Assembly (NCBI GenBank): GCA_038146865.1
Contig: JAYQSL010000007.1
Location: forward strand, 558,001-622,000
Direction: 5' to 3'
DNA: 64,000 bases
From: GCA-2709075 sp038146865
GTDB lineage: Bacteria > Pseudomonadota > Alphaproteobacteria > MPNO01 > UBA2964
Numbering within the stretch: position 1 is the first letter of the stretch; each line of letters opens with the position of its first letter. Positions 9,003-17,856 of the stretch are shown here, piece after piece. Under the pieces are notes generated by a model. It made no database searches and was not told the origin of the DNA. It saw nothing but the letters and a program-made list of their open reading frames with translations. A program made the translations under genes and the position numbers.

Positions 9003-9716
9003 ATGATTGACTTGTACACCTGGGCAACCCCGAATGGTCATAAAGTTCATATTTTGCTCGAGGAATTGGGCCTTCCTTATACGGTGTTTCCAATCAACAT
9101 AAGGGCGGGGGAGCAGTTTGAGGAAAGTTTTTTAGAAATAAGTCCCAACAATCGAATACCCGCAATGATTGATCGTGATCCAGTTAAAGGCGATCAAATC
9201 ACAATGTTTGAAAGCGGTGCCATGCTGATATATCTCGCAGAAAAGTTGGGAAGATTTTTGCCGGGATTGGAAAACCCCAAGGGACGTTCTGAGGTTATGC
9301 AGTGGCTGATGTGGCAAATGGGAGGTATCGGGCCGATGTTTGGTCAGGCAAGCCATTTCAGAGAATATGCTAGAGAACGGGAACCCCTAGATCGCCTTCA
9401 ATATGGTATCGATAGATATACAAATGAATCACATAGACTGTACAGGGTTCTGGATAAACGTCTGGATAAGAGGGATTACCTCGCCGGAGAGTACTCAATT
9501 GCCGATATGGCTGTATGGCCTTGGTGTCGCGAGCCAGGTAGAAGAGGGGTTGACCCCAACGATTTCCCAAATGTTAGGGATTGGTTTGATAGAGTAGCAG
9601 ATCGGCCTGCTGTAAAGCGCGCAACAAAGGTGCTTTCTAAAGAGTCAGTACGACCGACAAAGCATGACGATGAGGCCTGGTCCATCATGTTTGGTGATAA
9701 ACAGTTTAATCGTTAA
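9003..9716 (+). CDS. Glutathione transferase-like protein, YfcG/YghU (nu-class) type
   Basis: A 237-residue GST. I choose ATG 9003 (MIDLYTWATPNGHK) because it starts the thioredoxin fold directly and has AAGAGGG upstream; the ATG five codons earlier is less likely. The TPNGHK motif with Thr9 and Asn11 and the later ESGAMLIYLAEKLG are characteristic of the YfcG/YghU group. Those enzymes bind one or two glutathiones and act as disulfide-bond reductases or peroxidases. The C-terminal all-helical domain contains the usual YSIADMAVWPW. It is the first of four such proteins in this window. Confidence 0.92.
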   Translation: MIDLYTWATPNGHKVHILLEELGLPYTVFPINIRAGEQFEESFLEISPNNRIPAMIDRDPVKGDQITMFESGAMLIYLAEKLGRFLPGLENPKGRSEVMQWLMWQMGGIGPMFGQASHFREYAREREPLDRLQYGIDRYTNESHRLYRVLDKRLDKRDYLAGEYSIADMAVWPWCREPGRRGVDPNDFPNVRDWFDRVADRPAVKRATKVLSKESVRPTKHDDEAWSIMFGDKQFNR

Positions 9717-9757
9717 AAAATCTGCCCGCGGCTGGGTAGAAAGTATTTTTCTGGATG

Positions 9758-10753
9758 CTAGGCGGTGTTTTCTAACGCTCCAACCTTTCCGTCGATTAAA
9801 ACAATTGCGAGTCTGCATGGTTCTTTGTAGCTGTTGTCCCAGCTATGGTTTGTCCCCTGTTGAACCATAACATCGCCCTTATTTAGGGTGACGCTTTTTC
9901 CATTATCCAACCCCATATCAATTTTTCCATCCATTACAAAAATAATATCCAAGGTATCCGTACGATGCATTCTACCAGGTGTTTCTGGTGGGAGATTCAT
10001 AATCGTGAATCGCGTACCATTTGGAGGGGGCTGGGTCCCTAATTTTCGAGCGCCATAATCTTCTTTTGACCATATCTCTGCAGGGCACTCATCGCTAGAC
10101 CAAATTAGCGTCGAGGTTGAACCCCTTGGGGACCATTTATGATTTTCGGCAGTCTTGTCCATAGCAATTATTGCTCTGCCATTTTCATCGTGCGTCGTCA
10201 CGATGCGGCGAATTGGAGGGTTAGGTGGCGCTCCCGTTAAATTATTTGGCATTGTTGGTGGCAATGAGGTCTCCCCAGCACCAGGTTTGCTTTTTCCATC
10301 CAGTAAGACAAAACCTAACCGACATGTTGTTTGCCCTTTGTTTACCCAGCTGTGATTAGTTCCTTGCTGAACCATTACATCTCCAGCGTTCATGTGAACG
10401 GAAGCGCCATCATCCAGTTCCATATCAATTTCACCGGATAGGCATACTACATAATCTAATGTATCCGTTCGATGCATCATTCCGGGACAACCAGGCTCGA
10501 AATCAATGACACAAATTCTGGCCCCTCTTTCAACTGGTTGCCTCTCAACTACCCTTTTACCGTAATCTTCATCCGACCAAATTTCGACCGGCATTTGGTC
10601 GGCATACCAGATTAGCGTAGAGCAATTCATGCCATGGGGTGGCCATTTATGATTTGTTGCTGGCCCATCTATTTTTACAATTGCATTCAAGTTGCTGTCA
10701 TGGCCTGTCACGATCCGGCGAATGGGCGGAGTGGGTGGTGTTTGGTTTGTCAT
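9758..10753 (-). CDS. Tandem cupin (bicupin) protein
   Basis: A 331-residue soluble protein made of two homologous cupin halves. Both halves contain PPIRRIVT near their start, HRTDTLD in the middle, and GDVMVQQGTNHSW near the end, so the gene arose by internal duplication. The HRTD and TNHSW histidines could hold a metal ion. Start: ATG 10753 has GGAG upstream and follows the stop of the AhpD-like gene by only 4 bases; a longer frame to 10807 would overlap that gene. The role is unknown; bicupins include dioxygenases and decarboxylases. It is the last gene of a four-gene minus-strand operon with two MFS carriers. Confidence 0.85.
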   Translation of the reverse strand: MTNQTPPTPPIRRIVTGHDSNLNAIVKIDGPATNHKWPPHGMNCSTLIWYADQMPVEIWSDEDYGKRVVERQPVERGARICVIDFEPGCPGMMHRTDTLDYVVCLSGEIDMELDDGASVHMNAGDVMVQQGTNHSWVNKGQTTCRLGFVLLDGKSKPGAGETSLPPTMPNNLTGAPPNPPIRRIVTTHDENGRAIIAMDKTAENHKWSPRGSTSTLIWSSDECPAEIWSKEDYGARKLGTQPPPNGTRFTIMNLPPETPGRMHRTDTLDIIFVMDGKIDMGLDNGKSVTLNKGDVMVQQGTNHSWDNSYKEPCRLAIVLIDGKVGALENTA

Positions 10754-10757
10754 TTCA

Positions 10758-11315
10758 TTACTCCGGCAAGGGATATTTTTCATGGTCACCAGGTATTTCG
10801 ACTTCAAAGGTGACCAGTACCAAAGCCACCATTACGTAAAACCCAATGATTGTAACAAGATCAAGCAATGTCTGTTCCCCGAGGATATCTCTAGCAGACT
10901 CGTAAGTCCCATCTGAAACATTTCTGTTTTCAAGGAGTTCTGTAGTTACTTGGAAGACGATTATGTCCTCGTCCGTTTTTAATTTTGGAATTTTTCTGTC
11001 CCGGATGGCATTCGCAACCTCCTCATCAAGCCCTAGTTTTCGCCAGCTATTCATGTGGGCATGCCATTCATATTGGGCCGTGTAGTGACGCGCGACTATA
11101 AGCACAGCTAACTCCACCAAATTCTGAGGAACATTGGAGTTTCGCCGCAAATAGGAACCAAACGCATTAGCTTTGTCCGCCAACTCAGGCGTACGAAGCC
11201 AAAGTGCGAACGGTCCCTTGGCTGCGCCGCCGCCTCTAGTCGATGCGATTTCGTCATTGGCTCGCCGTTGCTCTTCGGTCATTAGGTCAAGAGGTATGGG
11301 TTCTATTCTCGCCAT
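10758..11315 (-). CDS. Carboxymuconolactone decarboxylase/AhpD-like family protein
   Basis: A 185-residue all-helical protein of the CMD/AhpD-like fold. The family core is LVELAVLIVARHYTAQYEWHAHMNSWRKLG (residues about 66-95), with the YEW-H pattern. There is no CXXC, so it is not an AhpD-type thiol peroxidase adaptor and is closer to the gamma-carboxymuconolactone decarboxylase-like group of unknown substrate. It lies 3 bases after the MFS gene and 4 bases before the bicupin gene, so the four are an operon. Confidence 0.87.
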   Translation of the reverse strand: MARIEPIPLDLMTEEQRRANDEIASTRGGGAAKGPFALWLRTPELADKANAFGSYLRRNSNVPQNLVELAVLIVARHYTAQYEWHAHMNSWRKLGLDEEVANAIRDRKIPKLKTDEDIIVFQVTTELLENRNVSDGTYESARDILGEQTLLDLVTIIGFYVMVALVLVTFEVEIPGDHEKYPLPE

Positions 11316-11318
11316 GCA

Positions 11319-12611
11319 TCAGTCCCTTTCCGTTTTGAAATCTGGTGATTTAGCAACCCATATTGAAAGACCGCAGAGTGCCGTTACACCAACCAATCCT
11401 ACAATATAGAAGCTATTTGCTAACCCCACCACCTCGGCCAAACCTCCCATTATTGGTGGAATACACATTCCGCCAAATCGATTGAAAGAAATCCTCATAC
11501 CGGTAACTCGACCTTGCTGAGATGGTCCAACATTTCGAGCAAGTATGGTCATCATAAGGGGGAGATTAAGACCTTGCCCAATTCCTCTGCAGCAAATTGC
11601 AATAAGCAATAAAGGAAAGAAATCGCCGAGCATGGGAGTGATCGCAATAAAAACAATTGAGATCCCTATCATAATGATTAGTAGCCAGTGGTCTGCGATT
11701 ATTTTTGTAAGAGGGCCAATGGTTAAGGCAGCTATTGCGGAGGCGGCGTTGGCCGTTCCGATGAGTAGTCCTATGAGGGAACCTGATAGTTGAATTTCCT
11801 CCCTTAACCAGACTACGTAGAAGCTCGTTTGGACCCCGGATCCCGTTTGTCTCATCACCGTTATCATAATGACCATTGCGATCGCGGGAACCATCAAAAG
11901 CCGGAGCGTGGAAGTGTAGCTTGATTTGGTTCTCTCGGGGGGAACGTTATCATTCTGTGTGCCCTTGTCCTCCTCCTTTGGCAGCTCAGTATTGAGGTTG
12001 GGTAAGAATGAAGCCGCTATAATGCCTCCGGTAATCCAAATGGCGAGGAAACCAAAACCACCCCAGACCCCGTATGTATCCCAGGCGCCACCAACCGCGA
12101 TCGGTCCGATAAAGCCGCCAATTCGGGCAACAAAAGTCATCCGGCCAGCATATATGGGATGGCCCTTCATCAGTTGGCCTACGAGGGTTTGACTCCCAAT
12201 CCAGCCGGTAGCTTCAGCATACCCTGACAACATTTGCAGCACGATCAAAGCAAATACAAATCCAAAGGTAGGCGTTTGTCCCCCTTCGCTCGTGTCGACT
12301 CCGAATAATGGGCCAACGATGGGATAGGCAAGAGAAACCCCGATGCCAAGAAATCCGAACCAAATTATGACTTGGCGGGTTCCGAATTGATCCATTAATG
12401 CGCCGCCATAAATCGACATAGTGACGGTCAGGAATTGTCTAGCCGCAATAATAAGACCGATAAGAAAAGTGAGCTCTGGGTTAATAACAGCGACTAGAAG
12501 CAGCGCAACTATCGTAGAGGCCATGGATTGGACAGTTCCATTAAAGAACGCAGTCCCATAAACTGCGGCCTGCAATCCGGCCCCGTATGCTTCGCTCGTA
12601 TCTTTAGACAT
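11319..12611 (-). CDS. MFS transporter (first of a tandem pair)
   Basis: A 12-helix major facilitator of about 430 residues. I take ATG 12611 (MSKDTSEAYG) as start; an in-frame TTG at 12632 would add seven residues, and neither has a convincing ribosome site. The segment IGSQTLVGQLMKGHPIYAGR followed by the FVARIGGFIGP helix is repeated almost word for word in the next gene, showing a tandem duplication. The cytoplasmic A-type motif is degenerate (GGALMDQFGTRQVI). Substrate unknown; the operon partners (AhpD-like and bicupin) suggest a small organic acid or aromatic compound, by inference only. Confidence 0.9.
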   Translation of the reverse strand: MSKDTSEAYGAGLQAAVYGTAFFNGTVQSMASTIVALLLVAVINPELTFLIGLIIAARQFLTVTMSIYGGALMDQFGTRQVIIWFGFLGIGVSLAYPIVGPLFGVDTSEGGQTPTFGFVFALIVLQMLSGYAEATGWIGSQTLVGQLMKGHPIYAGRMTFVARIGGFIGPIAVGGAWDTYGVWGGFGFLAIWITGGIIAASFLPNLNTELPKEEDKGTQNDNVPPERTKSSYTSTLRLLMVPAIAMVIMITVMRQTGSGVQTSFYVVWLREEIQLSGSLIGLLIGTANAASAIAALTIGPLTKIIADHWLLIIMIGISIVFIAITPMLGDFFPLLLIAICCRGIGQGLNLPLMMTILARNVGPSQQGRVTGMRISFNRFGGMCIPPIMGGLAEVVGLANSFYIVGLVGVTALCGLSIWVAKSPDFKTERD

Positions 12612-12686
12612 ACATGGAGCATGATCCCGCAAAAAGAGTCGCGCAACAGCACCTCAGGCTAAAAGGCATGTTAAGGTTTTAGCGTT

Positions 12687-14036
12687 TCAGAGAAACGAAT
12701 TTTCCCGGTTTGCCCAGACGGCTATCCAGCACAAAGCCAAAATGCCGATACCGCCCACGACATAAAAGCTTACCTCCAGGCCAAAGAATTCTGCAATTGC
12801 ACCCATCAAGATAGGGAAGATTACAGTTCCAAACCTATTTAAGGTCACTCTCAAGGCGGCCACTTTTCCTTGCTGATCATGACCGACTGCGCGCATGCTC
12901 AATGACATCATAAGAGGCATGTTAATTCCTTGTGCAAAGCCCCTGAGACATATAACGCCTAGTAGCCAAATATATATTTTATCGATCACAGGTAACGGCA
13001 TACCGCCGAACTGGGCGGGTAAGGGTAGATTAACAGTAATGAGGGGGAGTAGAGGCGTTACAGTGATAAACACCACAGAAAAACCAATCGTCCAAATCAG
13101 AAGCCAGTGCTCTTTTATCCACTTTGTGTAGGTCCCTACTGAAAGGGAAGAACTAGCTGACACAATGTGGCTTACGCCTACCATAAAACCAATATCAAAA
13201 GCGGTGACACCTATCTGATTTAGCCAAACCGGATAAAAAGACACCTGCATAACCGATCCTGTCTGTCGGACAAGCGTGCAAGCTGCCATGAGGCCTACAG
13301 CGGGAATGAGTGCCATTCGCAATGTCTCGGTATAATCCCTGGCTTTCGGGATAAGGTCGGCAATCTTAATTGGTGGACTTGTTGATTTGTTGATTGCTGG
13401 GGATTTATTGGGAACGAGATAACCGGCGAACCAGCCCATAAAAGTCCAACCCGCCATAAAATAGAAGCCTGCTTCTGCTCCGAAAGAATGCCAAGCATAG
13501 CCCGCTAATGTCGGCCCGACGAAACCTCCGCATCTTAAGAAAAAACTAAGGCGGCCAGCATAGATAGGGTTTCCACGAAGGAGACTGCCGACTAAGGTTT
13601 GGCTACCGATCCAGCTCGTTGATTCAGCAAAACCGTTCAACAACTGCAAAAACATTACCGCGCTTACGAATGGGAAATGTGGAAATGCTCCCATGCTTAA
13701 AGTGCCCAGAATTCCGAGAATGAGCATTATACGCCGGGCCCCAAATTGATCCATCAAGGTGCCACCATGTATCGAAAAGAGCACAGGACCTATCTGGCGA
13801 GATGCGACGATCAATCCTATTAAAAATGGTTCTTCTGGGCCGACTAGAATGATTGCCCACAACGGCATCAAAATTCCCGTCATAAAGTAAACGTTGCCGT
13901 TAAAGAAACCTGTGGCATATATGGGTAGCTGCAGCCGCCAGGGAAATTTTTTTGTATCCGATGTCACGATATTGGAAGTCTCTAGAGGGCTATGGTTTAA
14001 AGGCACGAACTTTGAGCGAGAGAGTCCAACGCTCAC
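12687..14036 (-). CDS. MFS transporter (second of a tandem pair)
   Basis: A 449-residue, 12-helix MFS carrier paralogous to the one that follows it on the same strand (shared IGSQTLVG-LL-GNPIYAGRLSF, GGTLMDQFGARRIMLI and a similar C-terminal half). The start is GTG 14036 as called; the first 30 residues are not hydrophobic and a later start is possible. It heads the minus-strand operon MFS-MFS-AhpD-like-bicupin and is divergent from a GST gene only 36 bases away, so both promoters must overlap. Confidence 0.88.
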   Translation of the reverse strand: MSVGLSRSKFVPLNHSPLETSNIVTSDTKKFPWRLQLPIYATGFFNGNVYFMTGILMPLWAIILVGPEEPFLIGLIVASRQIGPVLFSIHGGTLMDQFGARRIMLILGILGTLSMGAFPHFPFVSAVMFLQLLNGFAESTSWIGSQTLVGSLLRGNPIYAGRLSFFLRCGGFVGPTLAGYAWHSFGAEAGFYFMAGWTFMGWFAGYLVPNKSPAINKSTSPPIKIADLIPKARDYTETLRMALIPAVGLMAACTLVRQTGSVMQVSFYPVWLNQIGVTAFDIGFMVGVSHIVSASSSLSVGTYTKWIKEHWLLIWTIGFSVVFITVTPLLPLITVNLPLPAQFGGMPLPVIDKIYIWLLGVICLRGFAQGINMPLMMSLSMRAVGHDQQGKVAALRVTLNRFGTVIFPILMGAIAEFFGLEVSFYVVGGIGILALCWIAVWANRENSFL

Positions 14037-14072
14037 TGAATTTTAAAGATCAAAATTGGATAGGTAAATTCC

Positions 14073-14711
14073 GTGATCGATTTTTACACATTTAATTTCC
14101 CTGACGGGCATCAGGTCGCGATTATGCTGGAAGAATTGGGCATGCCATACAAATCTCACATGGTTGATCTTACTAAAGGAGAAAATTTCTCACCGAAGTT
14201 TGAAAAAATTAGTCCTAACCATACCATACCCGCGATCGTGGACCATGAGGGGCCTGAGGGGAAGCCGGTGCGTGTGTTTGAGGCAGGAGCGATTTTACTT
14301 TATCTGGCCCAAAAGAGCGGACGCTTTTTGGGGATTAACCCAATAAGCAGTTTAGAGACGTCCCAATGGTTAATGCTTATTTTGTCTGGTCTTGCACCAT
14401 TTGCGCGGGAATTCCTCTTAGAAAATAAGGCAGGACCTTATGAGCAAATGGGGTTCGAAGGCAGAGATTTATCTTTATTGGAGTCAAAAATTGTCAGGCA
14501 CGTTAGCGCGTTAGACTTTCGCCTGCGAGAGTACCCATACCTCGCAAAGTCATACTCCATTGCTGATATGTCCGGGATTTCATGGATACAAGCTTTGCAG
14601 CATTGTGGATGCATATCTGTTGATGACTATGTAGGAGTTAGAAATTGGTATAACAGAATGAACAACCGTCAACCGGTGCGTCAGGGCTTAGAATTACTGG
14701 AGAAGGATTAG
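14073..14711 (+). CDS. GST-like protein with altered glutathione-site motif
   Basis: A 212-residue protein with the GST fold (thioredoxin-like N-terminal domain, then the helical domain with YSIADMSGISW). Start GTG 14073. Compared with its three relatives in this window, the glutathione-site motif T-P/S-N-G reads FPDGHQ here, so both Thr9 and Asn11 of the YfcG-type site are replaced (Phe9 and Asp11). It may therefore not be a normal thiol-disulfide enzyme. It is 12 bases upstream of another GST gene and probably co-transcribed with it. Confidence 0.85.
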   Translation: MIDFYTFNFPDGHQVAIMLEELGMPYKSHMVDLTKGENFSPKFEKISPNHTIPAIVDHEGPEGKPVRVFEAGAILLYLAQKSGRFLGINPISSLETSQWLMLILSGLAPFAREFLLENKAGPYEQMGFEGRDLSLLESKIVRHVSALDFRLREYPYLAKSYSIADMSGISWIQALQHCGCISVDDYVGVRNWYNRMNNRQPVRQGLELLEKD

Positions 14712-14723
14712 AAGGAAATTAAG

Positions 14724-15356
14724 ATGTATGATGTTTACAGCTGGAGTACTTCAAATGGGCGTAAGGTCCATATTATGCTCGAGGAGCTGGGTGTCGATTA
14801 TACGATGCACCCTATTGAAATCGGTCGCGGGGATCAATTTACGCCGGAATTTACAGCCATAAACCCCAACCAAAAGATACCAGCTATCGTTGATAATGAT
14901 GGTCCCAATGGGAAAGCCTTCAAGGTGTTCGAGTCAGGTGCAATTTTGTTATATCTGGGCGAAAAGCATGGCCAGTTTTATCCTAAAGAGATAACAAAGC
15001 GTTATGAAGTTTTGCAATGGTTGATGTTCCAGATGGGTGGCGTTGGTCCCATGTTTGGACAAGCTCATCATTTTCGTCGGTCGAGTGGGGAAAAGGTGCC
15101 ATACGCGATTGAGAGGTACACAAAAGAAACCCGTCGTCTTTGGAGCGTTCTCGATACAAGGTTGGACGATCATAACTGGATAGCCGCAGACGAATATTCC
15201 ATAGCGGACATCGCGATTTTTCCGTGGTGTGCGAGGTTTGAATGGCAAGGAATTTCGCTCGATGAATTCCCCAATGTCAAAAGGTGGTATCAAACATTAG
15301 AAGCACGTCCTGCGGTCCAGACGGGAATGGTCCCTATGCAACCCCGTGGGAAATAA
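14724..15356 (+). CDS. Glutathione transferase-like protein, YfcG type
   Basis: A 210-residue GST with the intact site STSNGRKVHIMLEELG (Thr9, Asn11), NPNQKIPAIVD at the cis-proline loop, ESGAILLYLGEKHG, and YSIADIAIFPW in the C-terminal domain. ATG 14724 has AGGA about 10 bases upstream. It follows the altered paralogue directly and probably works on a glutathione-linked or disulfide substrate in the same process as the neighbouring carriers; that link is inference. Confidence 0.92.
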   Translation: MYDVYSWSTSNGRKVHIMLEELGVDYTMHPIEIGRGDQFTPEFTAINPNQKIPAIVDNDGPNGKAFKVFESGAILLYLGEKHGQFYPKEITKRYEVLQWLMFQMGGVGPMFGQAHHFRRSSGEKVPYAIERYTKETRRLWSVLDTRLDDHNWIAADEYSIADIAIFPWCARFEWQGISLDEFPNVKRWYQTLEARPAVQTGMVPMQPRGK

Positions 15357-15473
15357 AACGCTGTTAAAACCCAAACTGTGAAAGAGTTATCTGGGAGCCA
15401 TAAATTTGGCCTCCGGGTTTCATTATTGCCTTGAGATAAAAAACCAAAATTACGTTTTTTTCGTAAAATAAAC

Positions 15474-15890
15474 ATGAGAATAATTTGTTTATTATTGATT
15501 TTATTTGCGCTGGTCAGACCGGCTGAGGCTGAAACAAAACAATCGCCAGCTCCAGATATTCAGACGGTAATAGAGGCACAGCTGAATGCTTTTTCGCTCG
15601 GAGATGCTGAAGCCGCGTTCAATGCCGTTAGTCTCGAGGTTAAAACTATTTATAAGACGGCTAATTCTTTTATGACTATGGTGTTGAATAACTACACCCC
15701 ACTTTTTTTTGCGAAGAAATGGCGTTTTGATCAGCTGTTTTCAGAAAACGAGGACTCAGTTCAGGTAGTGTATGTAAATGATCCAATGGGAAACGATTGG
15801 GTAGCGTTGTATAAAATGGTTAAAGCCCAAAACGGATCTTGGAAGATTGACAACGTTAACATGGCCCTGATTGAAGGAGTTCTAACGTAG
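15474..15890 (+). CDS. DUF4864 family secreted protein
   Basis: A 138-residue protein with a clear signal peptide (hydrophobic residues 3-14, cleavage expected near residue 20, AEAE). The mature part (IQTVIEAQLNAFSLGDAEAAF, FAKKWRF, VYVNDPMGNDWVALYKM, WKIDNVNM) fits the DUF4864 group, which has an NTF2-like cystatin fold. Function unknown; a periplasmic location is expected. Single gene, not in an operon. Confidence 0.85.
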   Translation: MRIICLLLILFALVRPAEAETKQSPAPDIQTVIEAQLNAFSLGDAEAAFNAVSLEVKTIYKTANSFMTMVLNNYTPLFFAKKWRFDQLFSENEDSVQVVYVNDPMGNDWVALYKMVKAQNGSWKIDNVNMALIEGVLT

Positions 15891-16047
15891 GTGCGCTGAC
15901 TACGGACAGTTTTAATCTCGTGACAAACGTTACACGAAGCGGGATAAGATCTGTAACAACAAGACAAATCACTTGTGCCAATTGACAGCTTTATCTTCTA
16001 TGCAATAACTAGTCCTGCATACAGCGTGGAAAAACACCACTCTCGGC

Positions 16048-16137
16048 GGAGGGGTGGCCGAGTGGCTGAAGGCGCTGGTTTGCTAAATCAGTATGCGGGT
16101 AACCGTATCGAGGGTTCGAATCCCTCTCCCTCCGCCA
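16048..16137 (+). tRNA. tRNA-Ser (anticodon GCU)
   Basis: A 90-base class II tRNA with encoded CCA. The acceptor stem GGAGGGG (16048-16054) pairs with TCCCTCC (16127-16133); discriminator G is at 16134 and CCA at 16135-16137. The anticodon stem CTGGT/ATCAG (16075-16079 / 16087-16091) encloses the loop TTGCTAA with anticodon GCT at 16082-16084, reading AGC and AGU serine codons. The long variable arm (GCGGGTAACCGT region) and the TTCGAAT T-loop are present, as expected for tRNA-Ser. Confidence 0.97.
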
Positions 16138-16149
16138 ATAATTAATTTT

Positions 16150-16170
16150 TAATAGAATTAAATTCTATTA
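16150..16170. repeat. AT-rich inverted repeat at the end of the FAD oxidoreductase gene
   Basis: TAATAGAAT at 16150-16158 and ATTCTATTA at 16162-16170 are perfect reverse complements around a 3-base loop, overlapping the oxidoreductase stop codon. It lies between that gene and the tRNA, which are convergent. Without GC pairs or a T tract on the minus strand, I do not call it a terminator. Confidence 0.4.
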
Positions 16171-17565
16171 GCTCTGCATCTGCACGGACTTGCCTGCGAT
16201 GCGTCCAAGAACGAACGCCTTCATTAAACCACCCAAGTAACTGGCTCGAGGGCCTCCTTCTAGGCCGCCAGCTGATGAGCCTACGGCATACAAACCTGAT
16301 ATAATCGTTCCATTTTGATCTAGAACACGGGCCTGCGGGTCTATTTTTAGGCCTCCGGATGTAACAGTGATCCCCGAGCACAACGGTATCGCATGAAACG
16401 GAGGCTTTGCTATCTTTTTTGCAATTTGCTGCTTGGTGGTTCGTTTGGGTGTGAGGCGGTGTTCAGACTGATGCACTATCGCCTCGTTGTAAGCTCTAAT
16501 CGTTGAAGCTGTCGCCTCAGGTTTCAATCCCGCCTGATTTGCCAGTTCTTCTATAGTGTCAGCTGTGAAAATTGTGCCTCCGTTATCTTGCAAGGATGGG
16601 TTGGGCGGAACTAAATCGGTTTCACATGCGCTATCCCATATCTCTTGATCAATAATTAACGTTGCGCCCGCGGGATCCTCTAGTCCGGCTATTTCATTGG
16701 CTAAAAAGACTCCCCCAAGCCCCTCGTCGGTAAAACGTTTTCCATTTGGTTGCAAAACAACGCCATCACCGCACATGATGTCTAATTGAGGGTAAGGCCA
16801 TAGTTGGTCGTTCGTGAGAGCATCACGGCTCAAAACGTGTCCATAAAATGTGTTCATCCCAGTGGTTGCTGCTCCCAACTCGATTGCCATCGAGAGGCCC
16901 TCGCCGCAGCCGGTGCCGGCATTTCTCTGGCAAAGTTGGTTTGATTTGGGTTGGATATATTTTGCCACTAGGTCAAGATTGGCTTGAAACCCTCCATCGG
17001 CGATGATCACATTTTTTGCCTTTACCAAATGCTTTTGTCCTTTTGGGGTTTCATAGTTGACCCCAGTGATCGAACCGTGGTCGCAGTCCAAACTTTTTAC
17101 GTGAGCATTCAGTACCATCGAGCCCCCATTGCTCTTCAAATTGCTCACCAGAGAGTTGAGTAATGAATTTGGCCCGCTGTTTTCCCAGTCAAGTCCGGCA
17201 CGCATTTCTCGTAATGGAGCTAACATTGGGATAGGATTTTGTCTTCTGGGGTGTTGCTCAAATTGTGCCCCAATCGACTTCAGCCATTCAAATGTATCTC
17301 TAAGTTCTGATACAAAAGCTCGCACCAAACTCTCATCAGCCGTATCTCCGCTCGTTCGAACTATTTCTTCAAATAACTCGTCTGGCTCATCAGTTGGATG
17401 TCGGAAAGCGACATGCAAGGCGCCGGTGGCAATACGGGAATTGCAGAAGTACAGATCGCTTGCTCCCGCCTCTAGAACAACTACCTGTTTCTCATGCTGG
17501 GCGATAACATTTGCTGCGGTTAAGCCAGCAAACCCGCCTCCAACAACAACGGCGTCGTAATTCAT
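16168..17565 (-). CDS. FAD-dependent oxidoreductase, fumarate reductase/TcuA-like
   Basis: A 465-residue flavoprotein. Start ATG 17565 (MNYDAVVVGGG) has AGGAGA 10 bases upstream; the longer frame to 17601 lacks this. The FAD-binding dinucleotide motif VVVGGGFAGLTAANV is at residues 6-20, followed by VVVLEAG, and the C-terminal FAD motif GLYAVGSSAGGLEGGPRASY is present. The middle region fits the succinate dehydrogenase/fumarate reductase flavoprotein superfamily, closest in style to tricarballylate dehydrogenase TcuA. It dehydrogenates or reduces a carboxylate-type substrate that I cannot name. Monocistronic. Confidence 0.88.
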   Translation of the reverse strand: MNYDAVVVGGGFAGLTAANVIAQHEKQVVVLEAGASDLYFCNSRIATGALHVAFRHPTDEPDELFEEIVRTSGDTADESLVRAFVSELRDTFEWLKSIGAQFEQHPRRQNPIPMLAPLREMRAGLDWENSGPNSLLNSLVSNLKSNGGSMVLNAHVKSLDCDHGSITGVNYETPKGQKHLVKAKNVIIADGGFQANLDLVAKYIQPKSNQLCQRNAGTGCGEGLSMAIELGAATTGMNTFYGHVLSRDALTNDQLWPYPQLDIMCGDGVVLQPNGKRFTDEGLGGVFLANEIAGLEDPAGATLIIDQEIWDSACETDLVPPNPSLQDNGGTIFTADTIEELANQAGLKPEATASTIRAYNEAIVHQSEHRLTPKRTTKQQIAKKIAKPPFHAIPLCSGITVTSGGLKIDPQARVLDQNGTIISGLYAVGSSAGGLEGGPRASYLGGLMKAFVLGRIAGKSVQMQS

Positions 17566-17728
17566 TTTAATTCTTTCTCCTGTAAACCAGATAGTCGACA
17601 ATTTTAGTCAATAAAGTCCCGTACGCCTAATTGAATTCAAACTTAAAAATACCTGATTTAAAAATTCTTATTTTAGAGCTTAACTTGGGTTATGATCTGC
17701 CGACCAGCCAAAATAGGGAGGACCCTAG

Positions 17729-17851
17729 ATGAACAATCAACTTATGATTTTTTTTGCCATTGTGGCTGTCGTAGCGGCCATTGGCGTAACTTTAGTCGTG
17801 ACCCATGAAAGAAATGATAATTTTGAGAACACGCGCAAATTTGCCCGCTGA
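17729..17851 (+). CDS. 40-residue single-pass membrane microprotein
   Basis: ATG 17729 is preceded by GGGAGG with 8-base spacing, one of the best ribosome sites in the window, and the frame ends at TGA 17851. The 40 residues start MNNQLMIFFAIVAVVAAIGV: one hydrophobic helix at about residues 5-24, then a charged tail (THERNDNFENTRKFAR). A -10-like TATGAT lies at 17691-17696. No family recognised. It stands alone, divergent from the FAD oxidoreductase and convergent with the DUF4198 gene, which ends 5 bases away. Confidence 0.65.
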   Translation: MNNQLMIFFAIVAVVAAIGVTLVVTHERNDNFENTRKFAR

Positions 17852-17856
17852 GGATT

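Noticed and set aside
10758..11315. Selenoprotein or thiol-active AhpD-like protein
   Set aside because: The family core lacks CXXC and there is no in-frame TGA; it belongs to the CMD-like group without redox cysteines.
17668..17696. Sigma-70 promoter for the microprotein
   Set aside because: TATGAT at 17691 is a fair -10, but the -35 position (TTATTT) is poor; mentioned only as a possible -10.
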